Of a stretch of DNA of 11,555 nucleotides, positions 11,507 to 11,555 are shown one piece after another. The stretch lies in contig JAHKAK010000034.1 of the NCBI GenBank assembly GCA_018826025.1, forward strand, positions 1 to 11,555, in the 5' to 3' direction. Positions within the stretch are counted from its first letter, which is position 1. Each line of letters begins with the position of its first letter. This DNA is from Patescibacteria group bacterium. GTDB taxonomy: Bacteria > Patescibacteriota > Minisyncoccia > Portnoybacterales > GWB1-42-6. Under the pieces are notes generated by a model that saw only the letters and a program-made list of their open reading frames with translations, ran no database searches and was not told the DNA's origin. A program made the position numbers and the translations under genes.

Positions 11507-11555
11507 ACTCTATCTCGCAAAAAAGAAGTTTTCACCCCGCTTCGTAAAGGCCGGG

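Overview
The window looks like a piece of a small bacterial genome of the Candidate Phyla Radiation (Patescibacteria) type. This is inferred from the combination of an AT-rich, lysine-rich gene set, a shortened HrcA, a DnaK without the extra segment seen in Gram-negative homologues, several start codons with no Shine-Dalgarno sequence, a Cas2-like/PaaX-like regulator with no CRISPR array, and intergenic spaces full of short palindromic repeats. No gene here fixes a species.

Layout, left to right. A tRNA-Lys(UUU) with its own promoter and terminator (96-253) is followed by a PaaX/Cas2-fold gene (350-883) bracketed by two copies of a 34-bp direct repeat. Next come a family 2 glycosyltransferase broken near its start by a 5-bp tandem duplication (1013-1701) and a small membrane protein (1783-2325). 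The central 2570-8279 is the heat-shock chaperone cluster on the minus strand, in transcription order hrcA, grpE, dnaK, an unknown 274-aa membrane protein and dnaJ. It is headed by a sigma70-type promoter (8463-8490) whose start site lies in a perfect 9-9-9 inverted repeat, a CIRCE-like operator with a two-position variant of the classical sequence (8432-8458). To the right are a repeat-rich stretch (8500-8735) and a 100-aa membrane protein with a terminator (8806-9158). Then comes a GC-rich, apparently non-coding 9240-9616 segment transcribed from a good promoter (9623-9651). Last is a divergent CPA2-type cation:proton antiporter with a C-terminal RCK domain (9750-11468).

How it works together: HrcA is expected to repress the promoter in front of its own gene. 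GrpE, DnaK and DnaJ form the Hsp70 machine, with GrpE as nucleotide exchange factor and DnaJ as J-protein. The membrane protein between dnaK and dnaJ is probably co-transcribed, but its role is unknown.

Most notable: (1) both hrcA and grpE carry in-frame, repeat-derived insertions, a 37-bp perfect palindrome inside the HrcA DNA-binding domain and a doubled 20-bp repeat inside GrpE, reminiscent of Rickettsia palindromic elements; (2) the CIRCE variant occurs together with an unusual HrcA recognition helix; (3) the Cas2-like gene sits between long direct repeats; (4) the structured GC-rich segment at 9240-9616 may be a non-coding RNA or a very long leader. No homology or covariance search could be run, so family names rest on motifs read by eye.
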